Source of the DNA: CAYPPK01 sp964412615
GTDB taxonomy: Bacteria; Patescibacteriota; Minisyncoccia; Sungbacterales; HO2-52-23
Assembly (NCBI GenBank): GCA_964412615.1
Contig: CAYPPK010000001.1
Coordinates: 59,681 to 123,680, forward strand
DNA length: 64,000 nucleotides
Direction of reading: 5' to 3'
Of this stretch, positions 42,125 through 51,476 are shown one piece after another. Position 1 is the stretch's first letter. Each line of letters starts with the position of its first letter. The position numbers and the translations under genes were made by a program. Under the pieces are notes generated by a model. The model searched no databases. It saw only the letters and a list, made by a program, of their open reading frames with translations, and had not been told where the DNA came from.

Positions 42125-43207
42125 ATGTTTGGCAAAGTTTTCATTTCGGTTTTTGTTTTGGGAATTATTGCGGCAGCTGCTGCTTTCTTTTCCTTGGTTC
42201 CAATTTCTAAAGAAACGGCAAAAAATTCGGAGAGAACACCAGCCACTATTCCCTTGGCTGAACCGGCGAAAGAAAATCCTCCTGAGGTTCGCCAAGTTGA
42301 GATTGCCCTGCCGCCAATGGAATTGCCTCCGGTTGCTGCTCCGGTACTGCCTCAAGCTGCAGCAACCACTAATCCGGAAGTTCCAGCAAAAATTGAAATA
42401 AAAGCAGAGGATCCGCCAACCGGTCCGCCAGCTGGCGGACTAGAAAATATACCGGAAAAACCAACACTTCCTCCTTTGCGGGAAACGGAAATTTTAAAAG
42501 CAGTAGTAAAAATTCAGTGTCCAACCACAGACGGCCTGGGTAAGTATGTCGGTTCCGGATTTGTTATGGCCGGCGGTACGGTAATTACCGCCGCGCATGT
42601 GCTTAAGGATTCCAGTAGCAGAAATTGTGATGTTATCTTCCCGAATGACCGAAGACCTGTTCATTACTTGCGCGGCATTACCGAGGACTTGGAAATCATC
42701 CGCCAGCGGCATGATAAAGAGGGGATTGATGTGGCATACCTTACTCTGCCTGCTTTGGATTCTTATCCGGAAGCGGCTGCTATTTTCAGCAGTTATCCGA
42801 AAATTTCTTATCCGATTTGCTCTGAACCGGAAATGCTTAATGATCGGCTGCTGCACTTTGGTTATCCTTCCAACTATGCGGATCAGTCATATCTTTCCCG
42901 ACAAGAAGGCAAAGCCGTAATTTATGCTGATATTAAAAGCGTAAAGAACCAGCTTTCTGAGGATCAAACCTATATCTATAGAACTCCTGTTTTTGCCTAT
43001 ACCTATGATCAAAGTGAAATGCGTTCGTATATGGTAAGCCAAGTGGCTTCTTTTTACGGCGATTCAGGGGGTCTGGCTTTCAACGCGGATAAGCAATGCG
43101 TCATCGGCCCGCATCGGGGAGGAACCATCGGCAAAGCAGCCGGAGAAAATTATTCCGTATTCATGAATTTGGGCTGGGAAAAAGCAAAATCCGTTTTGCC
43201 TAATTAA
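42125..43207 (+). CDS. Membrane-anchored trypsin-like serine protease
   Basis: A 360-residue protein. An N-terminal signal/anchor helix (about residues 5-24) and a Pro/Glu-rich linker (about 40-120) precede a chymotrypsin-fold domain with the catalytic triad His158 (TAAHVL), Asp202 (GIDVAYL) and Ser314 (YGDSGGLAF). Two Cys pairs may form disulfides. There is no PDZ domain as in HtrA. It may process neighbouring secreted repeat proteins; that is inferred from position only. Confidence 0.82.
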   Translation: MFGKVFISVFVLGIIAAAAAFFSLVPISKETAKNSERTPATIPLAEPAKENPPEVRQVEIALPPMELPPVAAPVLPQAAATTNPEVPAKIEIKAEDPPTGPPAGGLENIPEKPTLPPLRETEILKAVVKIQCPTTDGLGKYVGSGFVMAGGTVITAAHVLKDSSSRNCDVIFPNDRRPVHYLRGITEDLEIIRQRHDKEGIDVAYLTLPALDSYPEAAAIFSSYPKISYPICSEPEMLNDRLLHFGYPSNYADQSYLSRQEGKAVIYADIKSVKNQLSEDQTYIYRTPVFAYTYDQSEMRSYMVSQVASFYGDSGGLAFNADKQCVIGPHRGGTIGKAAGENYSVFMNLGWEKAKSVLPN

Positions 43208-43210
43208 TGT

Positions 43211-43268
43211 TTGACATCTTTTTTAACACCCTGAGGGTACTTGACTTTTTTGGGCCGTAGTGTAAACC
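43211..43268 (+). promoter_or_regulatory. Promoter region of sigma-54-type regulator
   Basis: Two -35 boxes: TTGACA (43211) and TTGACT (43241), with TAAACC (43263) 16 bp after the second. An AAGGAG ribosome site follows before ATG 43298. No -24/-12 sigma-54 element is evident. Confidence 0.4.
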
Positions 43269-43297
43269 GGTATTTAGAACATGAACAAGGAGACGCT

Positions 43298-44920
43298 ATG
43301 GCAAAGCCCTCTGCGGAATATTGGGAATCTCGAGGAATTCCAAAAGAACTGTGTGAAGCCTATAAAGTTTTCTATGATGCCTGCAGGGTAATAAAAGTAG
43401 GCGGGGTTGATTGGCGTATCTTCCCTGGCGTGCCGGCAACTGACTCAATGGATGAAGGTCTCAAGAGACTGGATGAATTTGGCTTAGCCATTAGACTGGG
43501 GTTTTATTCAATTCTTTTGGGTCCAAATGAGGAAGCGACAAAATTTTTGGATAGTATGCAATGGGATGAGAGAAGAGTTGTTCTTTACAGGGTAGGTATG
43601 GAATTTGCTAGGTCAAACATGGACGGAGGATTGAAATCTCCTGTTATACTTAGACATGCCGGCCAATTGCTCGGGGATAGTCCTTTATTAAATGAGGTTA
43701 GAGACCTGATACGTCAAGCGGCCCTGAGACCTATTACCGTTGTCCTAGAAGGAGATACTGGCACAGGCAAAGAACTGGTTGCCCGTCTTCTGCATAACGA
43801 CAGCGATAGGAGAGAGCAACCATTTGTACCCATAAACTGCGCGGCGGTCCCCGAAACTCTTATGGAAAGCACGCTCTTCGGTCACGAAAGGGGTGCTTTT
43901 ACCGGCGCCGTAAATCGGCATCACGGTGTTTTTGAACAAGCAAATCACGGGACTCTCTTTCTAGATGAGATTACCGAACTTCAGTTGCACCTCCAGGCTA
44001 AGCTCCTGCGGGTTCTGCAGGAAGGAAAAATCAGAAGAGTTGGGGGGAAAGAAGATCTTGTAGTTGACGTGCGAGTGGTCGCGGCTACCAATAAAGGCCT
44101 TCTTAAAGCGCTTGCCGAAAGGACTCTCCGCCAGGATCTTTTCTATCGGCTGGACGTGGTGAGAATCCACATGCCTTCGCTAAGGGACCGTCCAGAGGAC
44201 ATTGTCCTCTTGGCTCAGCATTTTTTGCTAAAAACATGCGCCTCCTGGGGAATTAATCCTCTTCCGGGGTTTTCTCCCGAGGCAATAGCTGCAATGCGTC
44301 TGCATTCCTGGCCGGGCAATGTCCGGGAGCTGGAAGCATGCGTTACTCGGGCACTGGTTAAGCATACGGGCGGCGTGATCGCCGAGAAGGATTTGGGAAT
44401 CAACGGCAAAAATACGGGAATTGAATCAGAACCGGATGAAGCGGAAGTGCTAAAGACATATTATGAGGTTCAGAGGGGACATGTTCTGCGGGTGCTAGAA
44501 GCCTGCAACTGGAACAGAACACATGCGGCTAAGATCTTGGGGGTTACCGTGAGGACTATAAGAAACAATCTGCGCAGAGAGAAAGAAGAAAGGATGCGCC
44601 GTGGTCAAAAAGGACTTGTGATTCCAGCCGGAGGCGATGGTCGCTCAATATCGGGGGTTCCAAGACCAGGGTTTGAAAAAGAGATTAAGAAAGGCGTAAG
44701 CAAACTTTTGGGTGATAAAGATTTTGGACCGGTTCATAAGCAAGATTGGCCTCCAAGAGGAGATAAAGGTTCCGATGTTACTAGAATTAGACTATTGCTT
44801 GTCGCACGAGCTCTCCGCCAAACAGACTTCCAAAAACGAAAAGCAGCCGAGTTACTAGGTATTTCGGAAGGCACTCTCGCTGCTTGGGCGAGCATGATTC
44901 GAAGGGTATACAGCCGATAA
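43298..44920 (+). CDS. Sigma-54-dependent-type AAA+ transcription activator with two C-terminal HTH segments
   Basis: A 540-residue protein. Residues 1 to about 125 form an unrecognised sensor part. The AAA+ domain has Walker A GDTGTGKELVAR (about residue 152), the sigma-54-contacting loop GAFTGA (about residue 201), GTLFLDEI (Walker B), and sensor regions YRLDVVRIHMPSLRDRPEDI and WPGNVRELE. A Fis-type HTH follows (NWNRTHAAKILGVTVRTIRN, about residues 404-423), and a second HTH-like segment ends it (KAAELLGISEGTLAAW). The intact GAFTGA implies contact with sigma-54, which CPR genomes usually lack. It forms a single-gene unit with SD and terminator. Confidence 0.85.
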   Translation: MAKPSAEYWESRGIPKELCEAYKVFYDACRVIKVGGVDWRIFPGVPATDSMDEGLKRLDEFGLAIRLGFYSILLGPNEEATKFLDSMQWDERRVVLYRVGMEFARSNMDGGLKSPVILRHAGQLLGDSPLLNEVRDLIRQAALRPITVVLEGDTGTGKELVARLLHNDSDRREQPFVPINCAAVPETLMESTLFGHERGAFTGAVNRHHGVFEQANHGTLFLDEITELQLHLQAKLLRVLQEGKIRRVGGKEDLVVDVRVVAATNKGLLKALAERTLRQDLFYRLDVVRIHMPSLRDRPEDIVLLAQHFLLKTCASWGINPLPGFSPEAIAAMRLHSWPGNVRELEACVTRALVKHTGGVIAEKDLGINGKNTGIESEPDEAEVLKTYYEVQRGHVLRVLEACNWNRTHAAKILGVTVRTIRNNLRREKEERMRRGQKGLVIPAGGDGRSISGVPRPGFEKEIKKGVSKLLGDKDFGPVHKQDWPPRGDKGSDVTRIRLLLVARALRQTDFQKRKAAELLGISEGTLAAWASMIRRVYSR

Positions 44921-44930
44921 TTCATCCTTG

Positions 44931-44958
44931 CCAGAGGGAGAACCCTCTGGCCTTTTTT
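44931..44958 (+). terminator. Rho-independent terminator
   Basis: CCAGAGG/CCCTCTGG with a GAGAA loop and six T after two C. Confidence 0.85.
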
Positions 44959-44970
44959 AAAAAAATTTAA

Positions 44971-44990
44971 AAGAACCCGGAAGGGTTCTT
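44971..44990 (-). terminator. Terminator of guaA (minus strand)
   Basis: AAGAACCC/GGGTTCTT with a four-base loop, overlapping the guaA stop codon and followed on the minus strand by a T-rich run. Confidence 0.65.
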
Positions 44991-46593
44991 AATGTTGTTC
45001 GGTCGTGGCAAGTGGTTTTGGCGATATGTCAATCCAGATGCCAACAATGCGAGTACCATCCGCCATTTGAACTTCATGTGCAAGACGCCAGTAGATCTCA
45101 CGAGCTACTTCCGGGGTCGGGAAGAATGGGTTTACGGTAGCATATGTTTCTCTCCCGGAAGTAACTAATCTTACCCCCAATTGAAAACCGTCTATGCGCA
45201 TATCACCAAATAGACCGCGTCGCCACAAAGGCATAAAACAAACATAGTATTGCTGCGGTCGTTCCCGCGGATCCGGATAGTATTTTATTATAATTTCTCC
45301 AAGAATCCGGTTGGCCTTATTTACTACATTGGCGACTCCTCTAGTCATGGGGCCGTAAGCTCGGATAGCGCTTCCTGGGCCAGGAGAAGGTTGGCGATAC
45401 ACCTCTTCCTTAGTAAAGCGAAGGGGAATGGCAATCAGACGAATCTCAGTCTTATACAAGCCGGCCAAGGGCTCAACTGTATCAAATCCTATTTCTTCCG
45501 GCAGTCCTCCTACGTTATGGTGATCCACCAGTTTAGTTTGGCTGCTAATGATATCAGAGTAGTTGGTCCCCATAACCAGTTTAAATTTTCTACCCAGTTT
45601 CCTCGCCTCTTTCTCAAAGACCCTGATGAATTTCCAGCCGATTACTTTTCGGAGCTTGTCGTAATAATGCCTGTCATCCCAGGAAAACGGAACGGCTTCT
45701 ACGGCTTGGTAAAATTCTTCTGCGGCATCAACAAAAAGCATGTTTTGTCTATCACGGAATCTTTCTTGCAGTGCTTCAAATTCTCCTTCTACCAAAAAAC
45801 CATTATTCACCACGACGGCAACTACTCTTGGAGCGCTGAGGGCTCTGACTGCTAACTCATAGGCAACAGAAGAATCTACTCCGCCGGAAAGTCCCACCAA
45901 TAGGTCATCGTTTCCCGCCGCTTCTTTTATAAAGGCGCAGGCCTTTTCCACAAACAATAGGGGATTAAAGAAGTAATCCTGTCTGCAGCCGGCAGTATCA
46001 AAGAGTATATTTTTTAGGAATTTATCTCCGTTCATCGCATCTCCCATTTCCGGATGCCATTGCGTGCATATGATTGCGCGGTCCTCTCGGCCAAAGAGGG
46101 CATGATGACAACTTTCGGTGCTTCCAAAGTTTTTCCATCCCGGTGGAAGAATTGATACTTCATCTCCATGGTTCATCACCACCTGGCCGCCGAAGTATTC
46201 AGCAAAATCACTTGTAATTGTAAGTTCAGTAGGTCCTGATTCTGTTTGTGCCGCTCTTTTTACGGCTCCACCAAAGAGATCAGCCAGCAGCTGGGCACCG
46301 TAACAAATTCCCAGAAATTTTACTCCGCGCGTGAGCAGCTGTTCAACAATCTCTTTTGGAATTCTTAAGGCATTATGTTGATAAATACTGTCTGGGCCGC
46401 CTGATAAAATTACTATCCGAAGATTGCTTGCCCTGAGGGCTTCTTTGCAGAATTCCTCAACCGTATAAATCCTTGCGCACATTCCTACCTCTCGGCAGGC
46501 CTCTGCAATTAACGGCATAGATTTTGAACGGCAATCTACAATTGCAATATCTGCATCTTGCTTGATTCCCCAGGGGAATCTATGGGCCTTCAT
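44989..46593 (-). CDS. guaA: GMP synthase (glutamine-hydrolysing)
   Basis: A 534-residue bifunctional enzyme converting XMP to GMP. The amidotransferase half has Cys97 (GICYGAQL) and His180/Glu182 (QWHPEMG). The ATP-pyrophosphatase half begins with PP-loop GLSGGVDSS (234-242). The C-terminal dimer domain ends KPLATTEQH, a variant of the usual KPPATIEWE. I chose the start at 46593 because AAAGGAG lies just upstream; the frame extends to 46722 without similarity. Its regulatory region is shared with secD. Confidence 0.9.
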   Translation of the reverse strand: MKAHRFPWGIKQDADIAIVDCRSKSMPLIAEACREVGMCARIYTVEEFCKEALRASNLRIVILSGGPDSIYQHNALRIPKEIVEQLLTRGVKFLGICYGAQLLADLFGGAVKRAAQTESGPTELTITSDFAEYFGGQVVMNHGDEVSILPPGWKNFGSTESCHHALFGREDRAIICTQWHPEMGDAMNGDKFLKNILFDTAGCRQDYFFNPLLFVEKACAFIKEAAGNDDLLVGLSGGVDSSVAYELAVRALSAPRVVAVVVNNGFLVEGEFEALQERFRDRQNMLFVDAAEEFYQAVEAVPFSWDDRHYYDKLRKVIGWKFIRVFEKEARKLGRKFKLVMGTNYSDIISSQTKLVDHHNVGGLPEEIGFDTVEPLAGLYKTEIRLIAIPLRFTKEEVYRQPSPGPGSAIRAYGPMTRGVANVVNKANRILGEIIIKYYPDPRERPQQYYVCFMPLWRRGLFGDMRIDGFQLGVRLVTSGRETYATVNPFFPTPEVAREIYWRLAHEVQMADGTRIVGIWIDISPKPLATTEQH

Positions 46594-46699
46594 CGCATGC
46601 TCCTTTAAAGGGTCTACTTTTTTCTTACTATAATTTTTTTCCAATGGCAATTTTTTAAATCTTGCCAGAGGGGTCGCCCTCTGGTATTTTGATTGGGTC

Positions 46700-48079
46700 A
46701 TGGCAAATGCCAAAAAAGGCAAAAAAGGATTAAAGCCCGGATTGGCGCGTATTTTTGGCGTTGTCTTTTTACTGCTGGGATTGGGTCTGGGTATTTTTGA
46801 CTTTGCCGATTATTTTGGGAAAATGACCGGTTATAATTTGCCGCCACCGTTTAATTTTCCCTATCGTTTGGGATTAGATATCCAAGGCGGGACGCATTTG
46901 GTATATAAGGCCGAGGTGGAAAATATCCCGGCCGGGGAGCGAGCTGAATCCATGGAGTCGGTGCGCAATGTTATTGAACGCCGGGTAAATCTTTTCGGAG
47001 TGGCCGAACCAGTGGTGCAAGTTGAGCGCGCTGGAGAGGAACAGCGGTTGATTGTAGAGCTTGCCGGCATCAAAGACGTAAATGCCGCAATTCAGTTAAT
47101 AGGAGAAACCCCGTTTCTGGAATTCAGAGAAGAACGGGGGATTGAAGAGGTGGAAGCAATCTTAAAAACACAAAACGAAGGGGAACTTACGCCGGAAGCA
47201 AATGTTTTATTTAAACCGACTGCGCTTACCGGCAGATTTGTAAAAAAAGCAACTCTGGAATTTGATTCTACTTCCAACCAACCATATATCGGCCTGGAGC
47301 TGACTTCTGAAGGAGCGGGAATTTTTGCGGAACTAACGGCGCGTAACATTGAAAAACGCTTGGCTATTTTTCTTGACGGAACTCCTATTTCCGCTCCCAT
47401 AGTGCGGGAAGAAATCAAAGACGGGAAAGCGCAAATCTCCGGCGGCTTTACGCCGCAGGAAGCAAAAGAATTAGTGCAGCGCCTTAATGCCGGCGCCTTG
47501 CCGGTTCCCATTTCCTTAATCGTCCAGCAGACCGTGGGTCCTGCTTTGGGGCAGGAATCCTTGCAAAGAAGCATACAAGCGGGAGTTTATGGATTCCTGG
47601 CGGTGGCACTTTTTATGATTTTTTGGTATCGCCTGCCGGGGATTCTCGCAGTGTTTGCTCTTCTTTTTTACGCAGCTATTGTTTTGGCCGTATTTAAGTT
47701 GATTCCGGTAACACTGACCATAGCCGGCATTGCCGGATTTATTCTTTCAGTGGGTATGGCCGTAGACGCCAATGTGCTTATCTTTGAACGGTTAAAAGAA
47801 GAATTAAAAAAAGGAAAAGCACTGGAGGAAGCGGTAAAAGAAGGATTTGGTCGCGCCTGGACTTCTATTCGCGATTCCAATGTTTCCAGTTTAATAACTT
47901 CGGCCATTCTTTATTGGATGGGCACCGGCGTGGTGCAAGGATTTGCTTTGACCCTTTCTATTGGAATTCTGGTTTCCATGTTTTCCGCCATTTGGGTCAC
48001 CAGAACTCTTTTGCTCGCGGTTATGACTAGAAAATTACAAAACTGGAAAGTTCTGTTCCTGAGCGGAGTTACTAGATAA
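46700..48079 (+). CDS. secD: Protein translocase subunit SecD
   Basis: A 459-residue membrane protein that helps complete export using the proton gradient. After one N-terminal helix come the first periplasmic motif RLGLDIQGGTHLVY and a large P1 domain (IEFRV-type repeats near ERRVNLFGVAEPVV), then five helices with the D4-type motif ALFMIFWYRLPG and VGMAVDANVLIFERLKEEL. SecF follows 7 bp later. Confidence 0.94.
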   Translation: MANAKKGKKGLKPGLARIFGVVFLLLGLGLGIFDFADYFGKMTGYNLPPPFNFPYRLGLDIQGGTHLVYKAEVENIPAGERAESMESVRNVIERRVNLFGVAEPVVQVERAGEEQRLIVELAGIKDVNAAIQLIGETPFLEFREERGIEEVEAILKTQNEGELTPEANVLFKPTALTGRFVKKATLEFDSTSNQPYIGLELTSEGAGIFAELTARNIEKRLAIFLDGTPISAPIVREEIKDGKAQISGGFTPQEAKELVQRLNAGALPVPISLIVQQTVGPALGQESLQRSIQAGVYGFLAVALFMIFWYRLPGILAVFALLFYAAIVLAVFKLIPVTLTIAGIAGFILSVGMAVDANVLIFERLKEELKKGKALEEAVKEGFGRAWTSIRDSNVSSLITSAILYWMGTGVVQGFALTLSIGILVSMFSAIWVTRTLLLAVMTRKLQNWKVLFLSGVTR

Positions 48080-48086
48080 ATCTAAT

Positions 48087-49004
48087 ATGAATATCATCAG
48101 TAAAAAATATATCTTTCTTTCCATCTCCGGTTTTTTGGTATTGGCAAGCATCGTTGCCGTTTCCGTCTGGGGCCTCAATTTTGGTCTTGATTTTACCGGG
48201 GGATCTTTGCTGGAAATCAGATTTTTGCAGGATCGTCCTTCCGGCGCCGCTGTGCGAGAAAACTTGGCTTCCATAATAGACGGCGTGCAAATTCAGCCTA
48301 GTGGGGAAAAAGAAATGATTTTGCGTTTCCGGCATGCCAGCGAAGACGAACATCAAGCTATTTTAAATAAGTTGAAGGCTTTTGGCGAAGCGGAAGAATT
48401 GCGGTTTGATACCATTGGTCCAACTATCGGCGCCGAGCTTAGGCAAAAAGCAATTCTGGCGTTAGCTTTGGCGATTGCGGCAATAATTTTGTATATTGCC
48501 TGGGCTTTCCGCAAGGTCTCTAACCCGGTGTCTTCCTGGAAATACGGAGTGGTGGCAATTATCGCTTTGATCCACGATGTTGTTATACCCACCGGTATTT
48601 TTGCTTTTCTGGGAGAATGGAAAGGAGTTGAAGTGGATACTCTTTTTATCACCGCTCTCTTGACAATTCTGGGCTTTTCCGTACACGATACCATAGTAGT
48701 ATTTGACCGAATCAGAGAAAATCTGCGTAATCAAAAAGCCTTGGCAGGATCAGAAATGCGGCCGGAAGTATTTGCCTTAATAGTAAATGCCAGCATAAAA
48801 GAGACTGTTGCTCGTTCTCTTAATACGTCTTTAACGGTGCTGTTAGTTTTGTCTGCTGTCTTTATACTGGGAGGGGAAACTACTAAATATTTCTCTTTAG
48901 CCTTGATGCTGGGAATCATTTTTGGAACCTATTCTTCCATTTTTGTCGCCAGCCCTTTGCTGGTGGTGTGGAATAACTGGACCCAGCGGCAAAGAAGGGT
49001 CTAA
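48087..49004 (+). CDS. secF: Protein translocase subunit SecF
   Basis: A 305-residue partner of SecD: GLNFGLDFTGGSLLEIRF near the N terminus (D1 motif), then TM segments with ALIHDVVIPTGIFAFLG and FSVHDTIVVFDRIRENL (D4-type motifs), and SLNTSLTVLLVLSAVFILGG near the end. It is co-transcribed with secD. Confidence 0.94.
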   Translation: MNIISKKYIFLSISGFLVLASIVAVSVWGLNFGLDFTGGSLLEIRFLQDRPSGAAVRENLASIIDGVQIQPSGEKEMILRFRHASEDEHQAILNKLKAFGEAEELRFDTIGPTIGAELRQKAILALALAIAAIILYIAWAFRKVSNPVSSWKYGVVAIIALIHDVVIPTGIFAFLGEWKGVEVDTLFITALLTILGFSVHDTIVVFDRIRENLRNQKALAGSEMRPEVFALIVNASIKETVARSLNTSLTVLLVLSAVFILGGETTKYFSLALMLGIIFGTYSSIFVASPLLVVWNNWTQRQRRV

Positions 49005-49066
49005 ATTTGGCGCGGGGTAGACAAAAAAGAAGTAATGTGATATTCTTGCTTTGCTAATATCAATAC

Positions 49067-50107
49067 ATGACTCAACTCATGTTACCCATAAGACCGGAGG
49101 AGGCGACCCGAACGCTACTAAAAAAGCTGCCTACTAAGCGTATGCGCGACGTGGTGGAAAAACGCTTTGGTCTGCGGGGAGGGAAAAAGAAAACTTTAGA
49201 AGCAATCGGCCGGGAATACAAAATTACCAGGGAGCGAGTGCGCCAAATTGAAGCCGATGCTTTAAAACATTTGGCTAAACCTGAAAACTATCAGGAAATA
49301 GAGCCGACTTTGGCTGCTCTGGAAAATCATTTTCAAAATTGGGGAGGAGTCATTGCCGAACATCATTTCATTGCTATGGTTGAAAATTCTCGGCAAGTTC
49401 CGCATCTGGTTTTACTTTTAAAAATAGGGAAAGCATTTTCCGAGCTGCCTGAAAACAATCATTTGCATCGTCGCTGGGCGACGGATAAAAATGCGGCTTT
49501 GGCAGCGGAAAAAATAGTAGAAAAAGCTAAAACTCATTTAATGGAATGCGGCCAGCCTTTGCCTCGGCCCGAGCTGCAAGGGGTGGTGGCAAAATTCGCC
49601 ACTGAAATTTTTGGAAAGGAATTAACGCCCAATATCCACGAAGCGCAGCTTGGAATATCTCGGGACATCCGCAAAAATCCTTACGGCGAATACGGTTTGA
49701 CCAGCTGGCCAACCATAAACCCCCGAGGGGTGAAGGACAAAGCTTACTTGGTACTTTCTAAAACCAAAAAGCCCATGCACTTCCGGGAAGTCGCTGATGC
49801 CATTAATCATCTGGGCTGGAACAAACGCAAAGCTCATCCGCAAACCGTGCACAACGAACTGATTAAAGACAACCGTTTTGTTTTGGTGGGAAGAGGGCTC
49901 TATGCTTTGCAAGAATGGGGTTATGAACCGGGAACCGTGCGAGAAATCCTGGTATCGATATTTAAACAAGCCGGCAAACCATTAAGCAAAGACGAAGTTA
50001 TAAAAAAGGTATTGGAAAAGAGGTTTGTCAAACCACCCACTATTTTGCTCAATCTGCAAGATAAATCTTTATTTAAGCGGGCTGACGACGAATACACCTT
50101 GGCCTAG
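49067..50107 (+). CDS. Sigma-70 region 4-like HTH protein with HARE-type domains
   Basis: A 346-residue DNA-binding protein. Residues 1-75 contain a sigma region 4 helix-turn-helix (RFGLRGGKKKTLEAIG, then YKITRERVRQIEADALKHL). From about residue 210 two winged-helix segments of the HARE-HTH/RpoE-delta type follow (KPMHFREVADAINHLGWN and GKPLSKDEVIKKVLEKRF). Sigma regions 2 and 3 are missing, so it is not a stand-alone sigma factor. Architectures like this are known from Parcubacteria and probably modulate RNA polymerase. Confidence 0.7.
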   Translation: MTQLMLPIRPEEATRTLLKKLPTKRMRDVVEKRFGLRGGKKKTLEAIGREYKITRERVRQIEADALKHLAKPENYQEIEPTLAALENHFQNWGGVIAEHHFIAMVENSRQVPHLVLLLKIGKAFSELPENNHLHRRWATDKNAALAAEKIVEKAKTHLMECGQPLPRPELQGVVAKFATEIFGKELTPNIHEAQLGISRDIRKNPYGEYGLTSWPTINPRGVKDKAYLVLSKTKKPMHFREVADAINHLGWNKRKAHPQTVHNELIKDNRFVLVGRGLYALQEWGYEPGTVREILVSIFKQAGKPLSKDEVIKKVLEKRFVKPPTILLNLQDKSLFKRADDEYTLA

Positions 50108-50125
50108 AGTCCTGGGCTATTTAAC

Positions 50126-50155
50126 AAAAACCTGGTATAATTATACCAGGTTTTT
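50126..50155 (+). terminator. Bidirectional palindromic terminator
   Basis: A perfect 15-bp palindrome AAAAACCTGGTATAA / TTATACCAGGTTTTT, with T tails on both strands. Confidence 0.85.
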
Positions 50156-50163
50156 GTTTGGCC

Positions 50164-51471
50164 ATGCTTGACCTATTGCAAATAATTTTTGCGGTCCAAA
50201 CCTGGATCTTTTCGCTCTGGTGGCTTTGGCTTTTTCTTGTTTTGGTTTATTTGGCATTTTCTATCTGGATGGCCTACGTGCAGGATTATTTTAAAAAATC
50301 CATTAAGTGGGTGATGCTGGAAATGCGCGTTCCTCGCGAACTCCGCAAAAGCCCCCGGGCCATGGAGCAGATTTTTATGTCCATGCACGCCATGAGAAAT
50401 TCTCCCGGCCAAGTGAAAGATAAGTATTGGGAAGGAGAGACCTCCATGTGGTTTTGCTGCGAAGTGGTTAGTTTTGGCGGAGAGATCCATTTTTATTTGC
50501 GGGTTCCGGAAAAAAATAAAAACATGGTGCAGTCGGCTTTTTACGCCCATTATCCGGACATTGAAATTACCGAAGTAGGTGAAGATTACATCCATCGTTT
50601 TCCCGAAAAAGTAGAAGAGGTGGAAGCGCTTGGTTATAATTTTTTTGGCAACGAGTTGATCTTGGCTAAACAAGACGCTTATCCTATCCGCACTTTTTAC
50701 GATTTTGAAGCAAATGAGGAAGAGCAGCAGCTGGATCCGGTGGCAACCCTGCTGGAAAACTTAAACAAACTTACGCCGCAGGAAAATATTATGGTGCAGA
50801 TTTTAATTCGCCCTACCGATGATTCTTGGAAAAAGGAGTCGGAAAAATTAGTACAGGTATTAAAAGAGAAAGTTAGGACCGAATTTTCTACGGCCAGCGG
50901 CAAAATTGCTTTTACCGAGCGGACGCCGGGGGAAATGGAAACCATGAAGGCAATTGAGCGCAATATCAGCAAGCCCGGCTTTGATACGGTTATTCGCTAT
51001 CTTTATATTGCTAAGAAAGAAGTATACAGCATGCATTTTGCCAGGCGGGGAGTTTTTTCCTCTTTTAATCAGTATGCTTCCGAAGCCTTAAATAAATTCA
51101 AGCACAATGTAAAAGCTTGGACCACTTCCAGCATGTGGGACCCTCCTTATGTTTTCCCCAAACACAGGGTCAAAGATAGAAAAGACCGTATTTATGCTAA
51201 TTACCGCCAGCGCTGGATGCATGAGGACACTTTTACCGGCAAATTGCTGCAAATGAAATTTGCTGACTGGGGTTTTACCGGTCAGCGCAAAGAAGCAAGT
51301 TATGTGCTTAATGTGGAGGAGCTAGCCACTATTTATCATCCGCCAACCAACATAGTTCTGACTGGGCCCCTTATTAAGCGAATAGAAGCCAAAAAAATTG
51401 GTCCTCCGGCTGGTTTGCCTATTTACGGGGAAGAAGGGGAAGAACCTAATCTGCCTGGAATTAAAAAATAG
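50164..51471 (+). CDS. Membrane-anchored partner protein of conjugative-type ATPase
   Basis: A 435-residue protein. A hydrophobic N-terminal region (WIFSLWWLWLFLVLVYLAFSI, two stretches within residues 12-40) is followed by a soluble mixed alpha/beta region with FCCEVVSFGGEIHFYLRVP and several helices. No nucleotide-binding motifs. A gene like this often precedes the VirD4/HerA-like ATPase in CPR genomes, which suggests it anchors or gates that motor. No family name is claimed. Confidence 0.6.
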   Translation: MLDLLQIIFAVQTWIFSLWWLWLFLVLVYLAFSIWMAYVQDYFKKSIKWVMLEMRVPRELRKSPRAMEQIFMSMHAMRNSPGQVKDKYWEGETSMWFCCEVVSFGGEIHFYLRVPEKNKNMVQSAFYAHYPDIEITEVGEDYIHRFPEKVEEVEALGYNFFGNELILAKQDAYPIRTFYDFEANEEEQQLDPVATLLENLNKLTPQENIMVQILIRPTDDSWKKESEKLVQVLKEKVRTEFSTASGKIAFTERTPGEMETMKAIERNISKPGFDTVIRYLYIAKKEVYSMHFARRGVFSSFNQYASEALNKFKHNVKAWTTSSMWDPPYVFPKHRVKDRKDRIYANYRQRWMHEDTFTGKLLQMKFADWGFTGQRKEASYVLNVEELATIYHPPTNIVLTGPLIKRIEAKKIGPPAGLPIYGEEGEEPNLPGIKK

Positions 51472-51476
51472 ATAGC

